This document shows, piece after piece, positions 39,901 to 49,700 of a stretch of DNA of 64,000 bases (positions are counted from its first letter, which is position 1; every line of letters starts with the position of its first letter). The notes under the pieces are model-generated. The model did no database searches and was not told the origin of the DNA. It saw only the letters and a program-made list of their open reading frames with translations. Location: contig JABBOT010000080.1 in the NCBI GenBank assembly GCA_016165875.1, forward strand, positions 11,286,078 to 11,350,077, given 5' to 3'. The translations under genes and the position numbers were made by a program. The stretch is from Acanthopleura granulata (lineage: Eukaryota; Mollusca; Polyplacophora; Chitonida; Chitonidae).

Positions 39901-42900
39901 ACATCAGTGATCATTTGGTGCCAAATTATAACATGCGTCTTCGATATCTTAGCTTTCTTGAACAATTCGTGCATGAAGTCATCGAATATAATGCTGTACA
40001 TAATCTTACACATGCAGCATGACATTAAACATCGCAATTAAACAAGCAGTCATCGAATTGATTGATGATTTAATGAATGCATTTCAGTTTTTCCATCTCT
40101 AATCTGATGTAACTTCTGACTAGCAGCGCCATAGCTAATACCACCGTTACCGCATCAACGCATAGCAGGCACGTGGCCGTGTAAGGGCCATGACAAGATT
40201 GAGCCAGTAACAGCTGATCCATCAAACTCGCAATACAACACAGGACAGTCGATTCTCTGTATTATTTCTGTGGGGTCAGTGGTTCAAATATACTATTAAG
40301 ATTTGATACTATGGATACGTAAGCCTTTAGTTGAGACAACGATACGATTAAAATTTCATTTAACTTGTGTCGATCTTATGTTCAAACTTTCATGTTCAAA
40401 ATGCTGTACGTGGGCTGTACAATACGAATAACACACACACAAGCATGCCTTACACAATACTAAACTACAACACACTCTTGGACTCCTGTCTGCACATATG
40501 CCGAAGCTAGCTAATCTCCAACAGAAAAAACAGACTTATTGGCATAACCTATAACATGTTCAGTAAAATTGTATCCCAGTTTTTGACAGACACACTGGTG
40601 TGTAAAGTAGCATCGCTAAAACACGACTTTTAACTTTCACATGACGGTAATTTATTTACTTCTATAACATTTTACTTACACAGTCTGGAATATTTGGGTA
40701 CCTGGTAAACCTGATATTTTCTCCATGGAAAAATGTGAAACACATTATTTTCAGTTTTATTTAAGTATAATGATGTTGTACTAGGCGTGAGTTTCAACGT
40801 ACTAATGTTCATGGATATAGTCTGAAACTTTTGTATAGTCCATGTGTTTAAAATAAGGAGTCCTTTCACACGTATGTGGTGAGCATTTAAGCGTTCATGT
40901 TCTCTTACATATCTGTCACTTTCCCCATCCAACACGCCGCCGTCTTTAGATAGTGGCCTTTAATAAAATTTGATTTTGATGGCAATGAATACATGAACTT
41001 ACGACTGCAATCCGAAAACGCGTCCTATTCTATTACCACCGAACCCATTTGTAACAGAGACTTTAGCAAAAATTACCAATAAAAGCCGTTCATAATAAAA
41101 TAACACGGGTTATAATCAAAATGTCTTCCAGGCATGAAATAATAAGAGTATTTCAAAGTCTATGTCCAAAAAATACTATCGCTGTATGAGTATAAACAAG
41201 ATATACAATCCATTTGATCTATTAATGCATAACTTGGGTAAGGGACAGTCCGCTAATAAAGAAAATAAATTTAATTCGTTATAAGTAATTCTCATGTAAC
41301 AAACATCATTTTCTTTGCAATTAAGTTATTCAAAGGATTTTCTTTCATCGGGTGCAATTATGGGTTAACAACAAGAAAGCTGATACTTAGTTTCAGAAAC
41401 TGCGTGGCCCTGAACTCCCCTATATTTCTAGCATTGTTTACACTTCAGTAACTAAAAACACAGACTTTTTGTAAAGGGCTTCATTTTGGTTTCGTGTAAG
41501 CTTCTCCAACAAACCACAAAATCCACCAATCACACAAAACTTTGTTTTGAATAAACATTTGCGTACATACTTTGCATGCAATTTGTGGCAAATATTGTCC
41601 ACGCAATGTCATTCTATATGTTCGTATAATGTGTAAATTATCTATAGATGTAATGTAATTTCTAATGTACGTTAAGCTGATTACTTACCGTCCAGATTTC
41701 GTAATAATCATCTCTGTGCCCAACTGATTAAACTTGTCCCATAATTCTTTGGTTTCCAATTTGCATTTGACACCTGCTAGTTCCTCGTGACCAGTGCCGA
41801 CAGATGGCGCTGGCGATGACGCAACTGTCTTGAGGTTTTGGAGCAAATCTGGCGATGGTGTCGCAGATAGGCTAGCAGACCGACTGGGCGGTTTGCTTTC
41901 ACTTTCACCACCGTCATCATCACGCACTACATCGATATGAGAATCTGTAATTAAATACACGAAGGGAAATTAATATGACACTAACTGTGTCCTCTGTGTG
42001 CATGACATTTCAAGGTTGGTCCTTAACATACCCAAATAAGCGTGGATGTTTGATGACAGCAGTTAGTTTGGTTGTTTTTACAGGACCATTTAAATCATTT
42101 TATACACAATCTGTTAAAAACAGATACAAAAATGAACTTCTAAAAGTTTCTTTGTCGCTATAAAAATCGCATTTCTCAATCTGAAGTCAGCGAAAATCGT
42201 GATAAAATGTTTAGGGGTTTGACTGCATAATAGGCGAATAGAATACGATTTTGAAATATTTGACCACAAAGCCTTGTACATCATGCACTATCATATACAT
42301 GTACATAGTTTATGGAAGCGAAATATATTACCTGCACTTCTTCAGGTTTTATTTAACGTTGTTTTAAGCCTGAAGTCAATATAGCCCAAGGCAAGAGGGA
42401 GAATTCGTTGCGGAAAATTCAAATCGCTAAATTTTATTGTTTTCAAATCGACTTTCTTATATATTACTTTATATATTAAACATTATGTAATACAAAAGAA
42501 ACTTTAAAACATAAATACTATCTGCCTGAATACAGCATATATTTATGGAATTTCTTTACATCAACTAATTTAAATAAAAATACGTATATACCAAGTTGTG
42601 CTTTTAATTATTTAGCAAACTATGGTCTACAAATATTAATATTTGGAGGTTTAATGGGAGGTAAGTGGCGTCGAAATATTATACCATACGTATTTTATCG
42701 CTTTTGCAGGTTACATGTATACATATACTAGCTGGGATACAACGATCGACCTGTTAGAAACTTTTAAATGCTACTTATTAATTAACAGCGTTGTTAATGA
42801 GTTTAAATTTTAAAAATATTTTTTCGGTTAAACTGATGACACAGCAATAAGATGTAGATGTGACAAAATTCATTCCAATTCATTTCAAATGTAAAAGACT

Positions 42901-43670
42901 ACATCAAGGGGAATAAATCGAGACCATCGACGACAGAGTGATATATAGATGACAAATAATCACAAGTAACCCCTTGTTATCTTACCTCAGTTGGGGTTTT
43001 GAACACAAACAAAAAAATTATTCAAGAACATTTCAAAAGACTTGGTATACAGAATTAAATATCTCTGATGCGTTCATGAACTACGTCATGTACTTTAAAC
43101 TATTGGGTAATTTGGTCTCAACCCCAACTAACGATCCCACAAACTAAAATTTCTCGTAACTACATCAAGGGACGGAGTCAGTGATTAGTACGTCTCAGTT
43201 TGTTGATAGAAGCATATCTTTCATGTCATGAATACTTTTGTTCGTCAATAATGAAATATAATGCTTGGGTGGTTTAACTGTTCCTATAATTTTATTTGCA
43301 ATAAAGAGTCTTCGTCCAAGAATTCTTGTTAATGACAATTAATTAGTCAAAGAGACAATTTTAATTCTTACGGTACCGTTGTGGAATTGATATGTTAAGC
43401 TCTGTGCTTGCTACGTACAGGCTTTCGTTTTGCTTCAGACTCCTTATCAATAGATGCAATATATACATAGACGGCTGGGCGTTTTATTTAAACATCGTCA
43501 CATAGTGTAACTATGCTACAAATATGTGTCTGCATGTTTAATGACTTACCTTCTGATTCCATATCACACTGATCATTCTCTTTTTTAACTCCCACAGAAT
43601 GTCCCAATATAGCGTCAATTGAGAAAGACGAGACCCTGCTAGAGGGCTTCACTTTGCTGACGGTATCCAT
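33560..43670 (-). CDS. Tbx20: T-box transcription factor Tbx20 (H15/midline class), complete, seven coding exons
   Basis: Encodes a sequence-specific nuclear DNA-binding protein; family members act in heart, mesoderm and neural patterning, often as repressors. Splicing seven exons gives exactly 453 codons including the stop, 452 residues, close to the human protein (447 as I recall). Visible parts: eh1 motif F16-S-I18-D-A-I21-L22, an acidic/Ser-rich linker (about 41-100), a T-box from L103 ([10 protein letters not shown]) to about R299 (SRLSDLER), and a tail of about 150 residues. Family signatures are [14 protein letters not shown], the [19 protein letters not shown] block, [27 protein letters not shown] and GFRDSSRL. 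The ITKSGRRMFP and [17 protein letters not shown] wording and the N-terminal eh1 point to Tbx20 rather than Tbx1, Tbx2 or Brachyury. The start at 43670 has a strong context (ACAAACATGG) and is the first ATG of its frame; the open frame above it begins only with GTG. All introns are GT-AG. No frameshift or lost key residue is seen. Assignment to Tbx20 is by remembered family sequence, not a search. Confidence 0.96.
33916..34195 (-). other. Tbx20 intron 6
   Basis: 280-base intron, GTGAGG to CTACAG on the minus strand. AT-rich; no further feature seen. Confidence 0.9.
34196..34302 (-). CDS. Tbx20: Tbx20 coding exon 6 (post-T-box)
   Basis: Completes R299 and codes for residues 300-334: [20 protein letters not shown], then [15 protein letters not shown]. 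The RE-x-x-ES-L-I and Q-S-Y sequence just after the box fits the RESVESLIQKHSY segment of vertebrate Tbx20. The acceptor is TTTGCTCGCAG/AGAGAA; the donor AGAG/GTGAGG (phase 1). Confidence 0.9.
34303..34599 (-). other. Tbx20 intron 5
   Basis: 297-base intron, GTAAGT to TCGCAG on the minus strand. No repeat or second signal seen. Confidence 0.9.
34600..34676 (-). CDS. Tbx20: Tbx20 coding exon 5 (C-terminal T-box helix)
   Basis: Residues 274-298 plus two bases of codon 299: [20 protein letters not shown] then LSDLE. This is the C-terminal T-box segment whose short helix ([10 protein letters not shown]) contacts the minor groove in solved T-box structures. The acceptor is CTGATTGCAG/ATAACC; the donor GAAAG/GTAAGT. 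Confidence 0.95.
34677..35025 (-). other. Tbx20 intron 4
   Basis: 349-base intron with a non-canonical but valid GTGGGT donor and a TTGCAG acceptor. It splits ...YQNQL from ITKLK..., a position shared by many T-box genes. Confidence 0.9.
35026..35193 (-). CDS. Tbx20: Tbx20 coding exon 4 (T-box)
   Basis: Residues 218-273: [16 protein letters not shown], then a loop (R234 to Y253), then [20 protein letters not shown]. The acceptor is TTTATTTCAG/ATTGTA. The donor is GTGGGT after CTG; this choice is forced because the next exon resumes with ITKLKID. The loop [20 protein letters not shown] is about three residues longer than the human one as I recall it. Exon length 168, phase 0. Confidence 0.95.
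35194..35709 (-). other. Tbx20 intron 3
   Basis: 516-base intron, GTAAGT to TTTCAG, phase 0, between ...SSGH and IVLNS.... AT-rich; nothing else supportable. Confidence 0.9.
35710..35983 (-). CDS. Tbx20: Tbx20 coding exon 3 (central T-box)
   Basis: Residues 127-217, opening [19 protein letters not shown]. It contains [36 protein letters not shown] and [19 protein letters not shown], the core of the T-box fold and its DNA and dimer surfaces. The acceptor is CTCCCCTAG/GCGG; the donor GGACAT/GTAAGT (phase 0). Confidence 0.97.
35984..41688 (-). other. Tbx20 intron 2 (5.7 kb)
   Basis: The largest intron, splitting the R-R-M-F-P motif of the T-box. It starts GTAAGT (41688) and ends CCCCTAG (35984). 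It contains a GC-richer block at 37080-37800 with heart-type factor motifs, and a block at 39060-40000 with broken coding-like stretches. The remainder is AT-rich with no recognised repeat. Retention of a large intron here suits a regulatory role, but that is inference. Confidence 0.85.
37080..37800. promoter_or_regulatory. Candidate enhancer block in Tbx20 intron 2
   Basis: Less AT-rich than its surroundings. Motifs seen: a CAGGTG E-box near 37152, CTTATCA (GATA-like) at 37180-37186, and CCAAGTG (NK2-like) at 37719-37725 overlapping TGACACCT (T-box half-site) at 37724-37731. TTATCGG at 37741 and TGATAGG at 37771 are further GATA-like sites. A second T-box half-site, TTCACACC, lies at 37999-38006. 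NK2, GATA and T-box factors form the cardiac network in known animals. Short motifs occur by chance, so the call is tentative. Confidence 0.3.
41689..41944 (-). CDS. Tbx20: Tbx20 coding exon 2 (linker and start of T-box)
   Basis: Residues 41-126. The acceptor is TTTAATTACAG/ATTCTC and the donor GGACG/GTAAGT (phase 2). The first 60 residues are acidic and Ser/Pro-rich ([14 protein letters not shown] and [13 protein letters not shown]) and look disordered. The T-box begins at L103 with [19 protein letters not shown], nearly identical to vertebrate Tbx20. The exon ends inside the R-R-M-F-P motif, a common intron site in T-box genes. Confidence 0.95.
41945..43549 (-). other. Tbx20 intron 1 (1.6 kb)
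   Basis: Phase-1 intron from GTAAGT (43549) to TTACAG (41945). It contains one copy of the short dispersed repeat family at 42881-43001; the rest is AT-rich with no other recognisable feature. Confidence 0.85.
42881..43001 (-). repeat. Dispersed short repeat family, copy 10 (in Tbx20 intron 1)
   Basis: Minus orientation and more diverged: AAAAGACTACATCAAGGGGA, CGACGACAGAGTGATATATA, CACAAGTAACCCCTTGTTAT and TACCTCAGTTGGGGTTTT. Ends match copy 8. Confidence 0.65.
43550..43670 (-). CDS. Tbx20: Tbx20 coding exon 1 (eh1 motif)
   Basis: Codes for residues 1-40 plus the first base of codon 41. It begins [20 protein letters not shown] and contains F16-x-I18-x-x-I21-L22, an eh1-type Groucho/TLE-binding motif placed as in other Tbx20 proteins. 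The donor reads GAATCAGAAG/GTAAGT (intron phase 1). Residues after the motif ([13 protein letters not shown]) are charged and not conserved in my memory of the family. Confidence 0.9.
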
Positions 43671-44380
43671 GTTTGTATGGCGCTGAATGAATCTGACCCG
43701 AGGCCCTGTAGCTCTGAACAGTGTTAAAACACAAAGTCCGGTGGTAATAGATGGGTTGTGCGGCCAAGACAGAGAGGACGTAAACACTTGTTCTTAGGTG
43801 GATCAAAAGCCAGAAGTACTTCTTATGGATTCGGTATGTGTCACATATCCGGGAGCAGCAATGGCCCAGTGCAGGGGCATCTGACGGCCCACAAGAGGTT
43901 TGACACTCAGAAGTACTACGCCGTGGCTGCTAAATCCGCCTTCTAGTGAAGCCGGCGAGTTCCTCTTGGGCATTCGCTGTCCTGAAACACACTCTTGTTA
44001 GTTCTCCGTGTTGTTGAGACTATCGTCCGTTCATCCGACGTTCGAAAAAAATCTTATCCCTGTTCCCCCTTGTCTCTGAGGTCCGTCTGTGCAGGGCCGT
44101 CGTCCGACGTTCGCTAATATATCACTTCGATTCGGTTCGCCGTCGCTCGAGAACCCAGTCATCCCAGTGACCAATCAGAGCGCGGCTGGCTGGAAATAGG
44201 CGTGTCTTGGCTGAAACGGGCAGTGTATCATGTTGTCGATAATTGGTTGCGGCTGACAAAAACTCCTTCAACAAATGATAGCTTATTGTGCTGAATGGCT
44301 TCCCGTGGTGTCGCTGAAAGGCTGTGTTGTGAGCTGACGTTTCGTTGAGATACAGACTCCCTTCAAACAGCCCCACACGA
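43671..44380 (-). promoter_or_regulatory. Probable 5' UTR and promoter region of Tbx20
   Basis: Lies directly upstream of the Tbx20 start codon and is richer in GC and CpG than the surrounding DNA. A CCAAT box (plus orientation) is at 44171-44175 and a TATATTAG-like element on the minus strand near 44113-44122. The transcription start cannot be fixed from sequence, and an upstream untranslated exon is possible. Confidence 0.35.
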
Positions 44381-45418
44381 CCAGCGACGGGGGTAAAGTG
44401 GGGAAAACGACGGTCAAGCCCAAAGGCCCTGGGATCACGGCAGTGTGATGTCGAGGACGTTGATACCCTGATTGTTAAGAAAGGGTTACGTGGAAATTGT
44501 CATCGAATGGGTTGCGAAAAACTGAGAGTTTTAAGGTTTAAAGTTACGCCGTGTGTGGCACGAAGTATATATCGTGCTCAGCTTACTTGTAAATGGCCAT
44601 CTCACAAACATGCGATCTGCCTCTATTCAGCGGTATTCTCGCGTCAGTTTGCGTCATTCACTTCAGTTAACCCCGGCTAATATTACTGCGCCAACAGCGC
44701 AATAATTGGGGTTATTATTCTGAGTTATGTGTCCGTATAGACCATATCGTTTTGTGTCTCCCAGTCAGTCCCGCGCACATGAACTTATTCACCTCTGCAC
44801 GGAGGAATAAACCGAGCTTCTTTTCACAGCTAATCGTCTCTCTTGTTACTGCCCGCCTAACTTTCGTCTCCTCCGATAATATCTTCAAGCTCCAGTTTGA
44901 AACTGACAAATACTAACTTGTTAATGTGAAATAAACAAGTCGAAACTGTAGGCAAGTCCGATAACTTACACATCTGGGGGAGTAAGAGGTTTCAGTGATT
45001 ACTCTGTCTAACTTAGTACTCTCGACTGTCCGATCTTTCACCTGTGATGCCTGCCAAACTTATTTTTGTCAAACAAAAATAAATACACTGCACAGAAATT
45101 TTTATAGAAAATATCAATAGTAACTTATTTTTCAGGGAATATTTATTTTGAGACGACCACTTAATAGTTCAGAAAAGAGAAGCTTTTGTGCGAAAAAAAC
45201 TAAAAGGGACCATTCTCTCACCAACCATCAACGCCTTACACGCAGGTCATAAATCCTACACAACGGACGATCATCAACCGTTCAGAGGAAATTTCTGACG
45301 TACAAACATTTCTTTTATGACAAATAAATGAGCATTGAAAGACTTAAATTTCTGATGTAAGATGTTGCAAAATTATCCAGTATATAACTTTTAAAAGATG
45401 CCAAATATATTCATGTAT

Positions 45419-45490
45419 TTGATTTGTGTTTTACGCCGTACTCAGGAATATTTCACTTAAACGACGGCGGTCAGCATTGTGGTGGATTGA
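45419..45490 (-). mobile_element. SINE 3' tail, 5'-truncated
   Basis: The minus strand reads CACAATGCTGACCGCCGTCG, then TTTAAGTGAAATATTCCTGA and GTACGGCGTAAAACAC. This matches the tail of the other SINE copies. Confidence 0.65.
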
Positions 45491-46975
45491 AAACAGTCAG
45501 AGCTCCTACTAGATAAAAGTATTTTCGTCAACGCTTAAATTTGAGATTAGCTTCTTCAATATGAAAGTCATATATGAGGGAGTCATCAGTTTATTATGAC
45601 ACATACACACAATTCCAGAAAAGTTTCACTGTATGGAATGCGGCCCGAGTGTTAGATCCGTGGGACATGGATATTTCTCCAGAAGTGTTACAGTAGAAAC
45701 TACGTAAATATTTATATAGCAAATACGAGAATTTTTTTATGCATTCAATGTAAACACCGTATAGGCCTATTTAAGTATATATGTCTATAGTATTTGATAC
45801 CAGTTTGTATAAAACATGCATTGTACTAATTCGAGTTTGTGAATTTTGCATGACGTCAGCGTAAACACTGTATGTGCATTTAAGCATTTTATGCTATTTA
45901 ATATTACAGGTAATTTGTGATAAGTATGTAACTATTTGCAATAATAAGTGAATTTTATGTATTACCCCCAAAACATGGATCAACACAGACGCTGTGTATT
46001 TAAGTATTTTCCTGGCATTTGATACTAATTTGAGTAGAAATTAGACAACTGTATAATGACTCTACCCCGCGGGAACTACGTTGACCCACACAGGACGGAC
46101 ACGGGTGATGTAGACACGCTGGGGCCCAAGGAGCAGGTGGAAACAGGCAAGAGTAAAGCTCCCGTTCATCCATTAACGGCACCCTTGCATGCGGATAACT
46201 GTATACAGGGTCTTAATCCACTAATCCCTCGTGTGGATTAATCCCAGCTTTTAACACGTCTCTCGGGAGTCGTGTGACCTGCGATAAGGGAAGGGTAACA
46301 TTAAAGGACAGCTGGAACAACAATAGCTATGGTTAACCTGTTACATAGACATTTTTGTCTTCATGTATATGGTCAGTCAGTGGACACGAAAATTAATGTA
46401 ACGGTGAGTAGAGGTCAGGAGACAGACTATTGTTTTCACTAATTGTCGCTGAGTACTTTTTGCACCTCTCACCCAGCAGATGATTTGTCTATAACAACGA
46501 TTTACCATCTCCTGCATGCGTTCATGACAACAGCAAAGCTCCTAACAATTTATATTGCGCCCCTTAATATACGGCTGATGGTCTTCACAAGTTGAAAGAT
46601 TTAAGTGAAACGGCGCCAAGCATGCAGTCATTTGTCTTTCATAAAGCCGTTATTCGCGAGTATAGATCCGTGCTCCGCTGATATCAGAAAACGACATATA
46701 TGTTACTGACGTCATCCAAAGAAGAGAAGAATTAATTATCCATCGGTTTACCTAGTAACAGTTTATTTCTAGACCTGCAGTGAATAGAAAATTAAATTAG
46801 GCATCAATTTTTTTTATAGAAAATGATAGAGAGAATTCATTTTAAATTATTCGCACAACTGTTTTGTTTTTGTGGGTGGAAGTGACATAATAATTTTTAA
46901 TAAGTATGGCAAAAATAAATAATAAGACAAATATTGTTACACACAATGTTGCTGGATCAGCCAATTATTGGATCC

Positions 46976-47072
46976 TTCCGCCATAATGTTGGCCACCGTC
47001 GTATAAATAAAATATTATTGAGTATTATTGAGTGAGACACCAATGAAATAAATAAAATAAATCAATAACTGA
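46976..47072 (+). mobile_element. SINE 3' tail, 5'-truncated and diverged
   Basis: CCGCCATAATGTTGGCCACC, GTCGTATAAATAAAATATTA, TTGAGTGAGACACCAATG and an AAATAAATAAAATAAA end follow the order of the SINE tail. Confidence 0.55.
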
Positions 47073-47715
47073 AAAGCAAAACTGGACACATGACTTCTAA
47101 GAAGCCATCTTAAACTGTCTTCTCTTAAAATCTTGTAGTTACCTTTTGAATTATAAAATCTTGTCGTGATATTTGTACAGATTGAAATAAATACATGTAT
47201 GGCCTATATACATTAACGTGACAGATGCAAGCATCTACGGATCGCCTCAAAGGTATGATATTGAAAAATGTAGGAATTTAAAACCTAATTTTCCTGCATA
47301 CAATGCGTATTTTGATATATAATCTACAACCCTACAACAAACCCTTTCTAGAGCGGTAAATAACTGACTTTAGTAAGGTTCGAACTCACGAGTGATGCTG
47401 ATCTATTTCTTGAGGTTAGAATCTTCAGTCATGTCCAGATAAGTTGCTTTAATGTTGGACTTAGTGTCAAAATAAGAAATATCAATGTCATGATTATTTT
47501 TATTATTGTTTATATCAAATTGATGTATCCCTTATAACATGGGTGCAACTACATGCGCAGTTTCTGTTTACAATAAAACCAGAACTGAACAGGCGTAGTT
47601 TTTCAGTCGTCATGGATCCTACATTGGGCTTTAAAATTAGCCCTGGATTTAATAATTTAATAGTGTCACAGACATTGGTATGAGTGTATGAAATGCTCTG
47701 AAGTGCTCTGTTCGT

Positions 47716-47915
47716 GGCAACCTCCCTGGCTCCGTTGGTTAGCATGAGTGTGGGTTCAAGTCCAGCTCATGCTTGCTTCCTCTCCGGCCGTTCATGGGAA
47801 AGGTCTGACAGCATCGTGCTGATTTTCGTGGGTTTCCCCCGGGTATAAGTGAAATATTCTTGAGTACGGCGTACAATCATATAAATAAACACCAAACAAA
47901 TAAATGAATAAATAC
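47716..47915 (+). mobile_element. tRNA-derived SINE with A and B boxes
   Basis: Box A is TGGCTCCGTTGG (47727-47738) and box B GGTTCAAGTCC (47753-47763), the internal RNA polymerase III promoter of a tRNA-derived head. Body: TCTCCGGCCGTTCATGGGAA and GGTCTGACAGCATCG. Tail: TAAGTGAAATATTCTTGAGT, ACGGCG, and (AAAT)n to 47915. A tandem array begins about 20 bases after its end. Confidence 0.8.
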
Positions 47916-47934
47916 ATTCTGATACTTCTGTTGT

Positions 47935-48609
47935 GCATTGGATAACGTCGCCGAATATGGGTATGACTATACAGAATCCCATTCAGTATATTCCCGTACT
48001 CCTATATTGGATTTGATAATATCACCGATTATGGTTATGTATGTGACTGTATGGAATCACATGCTATGTTCTCACATACTTATGTTTTAGATTTGATAAT
48101 GTCACCGGATATGGGTGCGAATGTATGGAATTGCATTCTATATTCTAGATGTGCTTCTGTTTTGGATTTGATAATGTCACCAGATGTGGGTATGACTGCA
48201 CATGGAATGGCATTCTATTTGTTGGATTTGATAATGTCGTTGAATAGCGGTATGGCTGTAGGGAATCTCATTCTCACACTCCTGTGTTGGATTTAATAAT
48301 GTCACTGGATATGGATGTTGCTGTATGGAATCGCATTCTATATTCTCAAGTACTTCTGTTTCGGATTTGATAATGTTACCGGATTTGGTGCGACTGTATG
48401 GAATCACATTCTATATTCTCACACTCCTTGTGTTGGATTTGATAACATCGGATATGAGTATGACTGTATGGAATTGCACTCTATATTCTCACACTCATGT
48501 GTTGGATTTGATGACATCGGATATGGGTGTTGCTCTATGGAATCACACTCTATATTCACACACTCCTTGTGTTGGATTTGATGACATCGGATATGGATGT
48601 TGCTGTATG
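47935..48609. repeat. Tandem repeat of 60-75 bp, about nine to ten units
   Basis: Each unit has TTGGATTTGATAATGTCACC, GGATATGGGTATGACTGTAT, GGAATCGCATTCTATATTCT, and CACACTCCTGTG with substitutions and small gaps. The last three units are the most alike and carry the shorter GATAACATCGGATATG variant, as if recently amplified. Confidence 0.9.
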
Positions 48610-49067
48610 AACAGTTAAGACCAAACATAATCACCGGCGCATTCAGTCCAGTTCATTTAACTCACGTTCACGATTGCTGTGTTCCTTTTCCGCGAGATAT
48701 GTGTAAACAGTTTTCAAAACAATCCATACGGGTGTAGATATATATATATAATTAGAGTTGTAATATTTTGTGTATACCAACTCAACTTTGTTCACAGTTT
48801 CATAATAAACGCGTAATATTCACTTTGCTTGTATCACAATTAACTTGCCGGCCAGAAATTGTCTTGACGATTCGTGTGAAAAGTTTCCTAGATTGATGAT
48901 TGGAACGAATATCATCTTGTATCATTGATTTCAGCAGAAAGTAATTGATTGGAAGACGATTGTCTTATGTTTGTGAATAATGCACAGATTGTTTTACATT
49001 GATGATTGAAAAGTGACGAGTATATATGGTTTTCCTTATGAAGTCGACATTCGTTGAACCTATATAC

Positions 49068-49091
49068 AAAAAAAAAAAGAAAAAAAAAAAA
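49068..49091. repeat. A-rich tract
   Basis: A11 G A12 or similar; could be a retroposed poly(A) tail, but nothing recognisable precedes it. Confidence 0.7.
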
Positions 49092-49109
49092 GACAGGCAT
49101 GCGAACGGA

Positions 49110-49700
49110 GGGTTGAAAGGAATCGTACGCAGTCGCGTCAAACATCAGAAGCTGCAGAAAAAAAAGCACTTTGGTAAACAGACAATTTCCCAGTTCTCGC
49201 GATCTCGGTAATATCGGCCCGTAATCTGGTTATGCAAATGAGCTATTGATGCTGAGTATGCCCCTGTTAACTAGTTTTGGTCTCAAGCTGAGTGTCGCCC
49301 AAATTCAATTGTAACGGGCACGATTCAGACGCTAAGTGCTATAAAATTGACCGGTCATATCAAGAGGTACGATGTGTCGAGTTGGAAACGGCCCTCTTTT
49401 GTTGGCGGTCTCGGCGTTTGGGAAGCATGATTGCGATCCAGCTATCCGGAAGGGCGCAATTTTCGCGTTCCACTCTGACCGCGTCCGTTTGGTCCCACAG
49501 TGGCAGAGAGCAACGACAAAAAGACAGTCGTTAGCTGGCGTTAAACGGGAGGATTGGCCGATGAAAAACAAACCAATTTACACCAGAGAATTTATAGGAA
49601 TTGTCCGAGATGAAACATTAAAGGCTTACAGCTTCCGACAGATGCTCTATCAAGTCTCTAACGACCGCTTTCCTTTTGTAGAACCCTCGTGTTAATTTAA
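49110..49700. promoter_or_regulatory. Non-AT-rich block with octamer, upstream of Tbx20
   Basis: About 5.5 kb upstream of the Tbx20 start codon. It carries a perfect POU octamer ATGCAAAT at 49232-49239 and is open over much of its length in two plus frames and one minus frame, the longest 107 codons from the ATG at 49372. No protein family is recognised, and simultaneous openness on both strands fits composition better than coding. It could be a distal regulatory element or an unrecognised exon. Confidence 0.2.

Larger units (their letters stand above)
44381..47715. other. Intergenic upstream of Tbx20, no gene supported
   Basis: Only two truncated SINE tails (45419-45490 and 46976-47072) are recognised. 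A box-B-like GGTTCGAACTC at 47377-47387 has no partner A box. Confidence 0.5.

Noticed and set aside
43671..43787. N-terminal extension of Tbx20 by 39 residues
   Set aside because: The upstream open frame begins only with GTG. The first ATG is at 43670 with a strong context, and the eh1 motif then lies near the N-terminus as in the family.
44122..44376. 84-codon minus-strand frame upstream of Tbx20
   Set aside because: Lies in the presumed promoter/5' UTR zone, has no domain and does not connect in frame to Tbx20.
47377..47387. Isolated B-box-like GGTTCGAACTC
   Set aside because: No A box at the right distance and no cloverleaf.
47716..47790. Possible tRNA gene
   Set aside because: A and B boxes are present, but the sequence continues into a SINE body and tail shared with 11135-11425; no full cloverleaf is seen.
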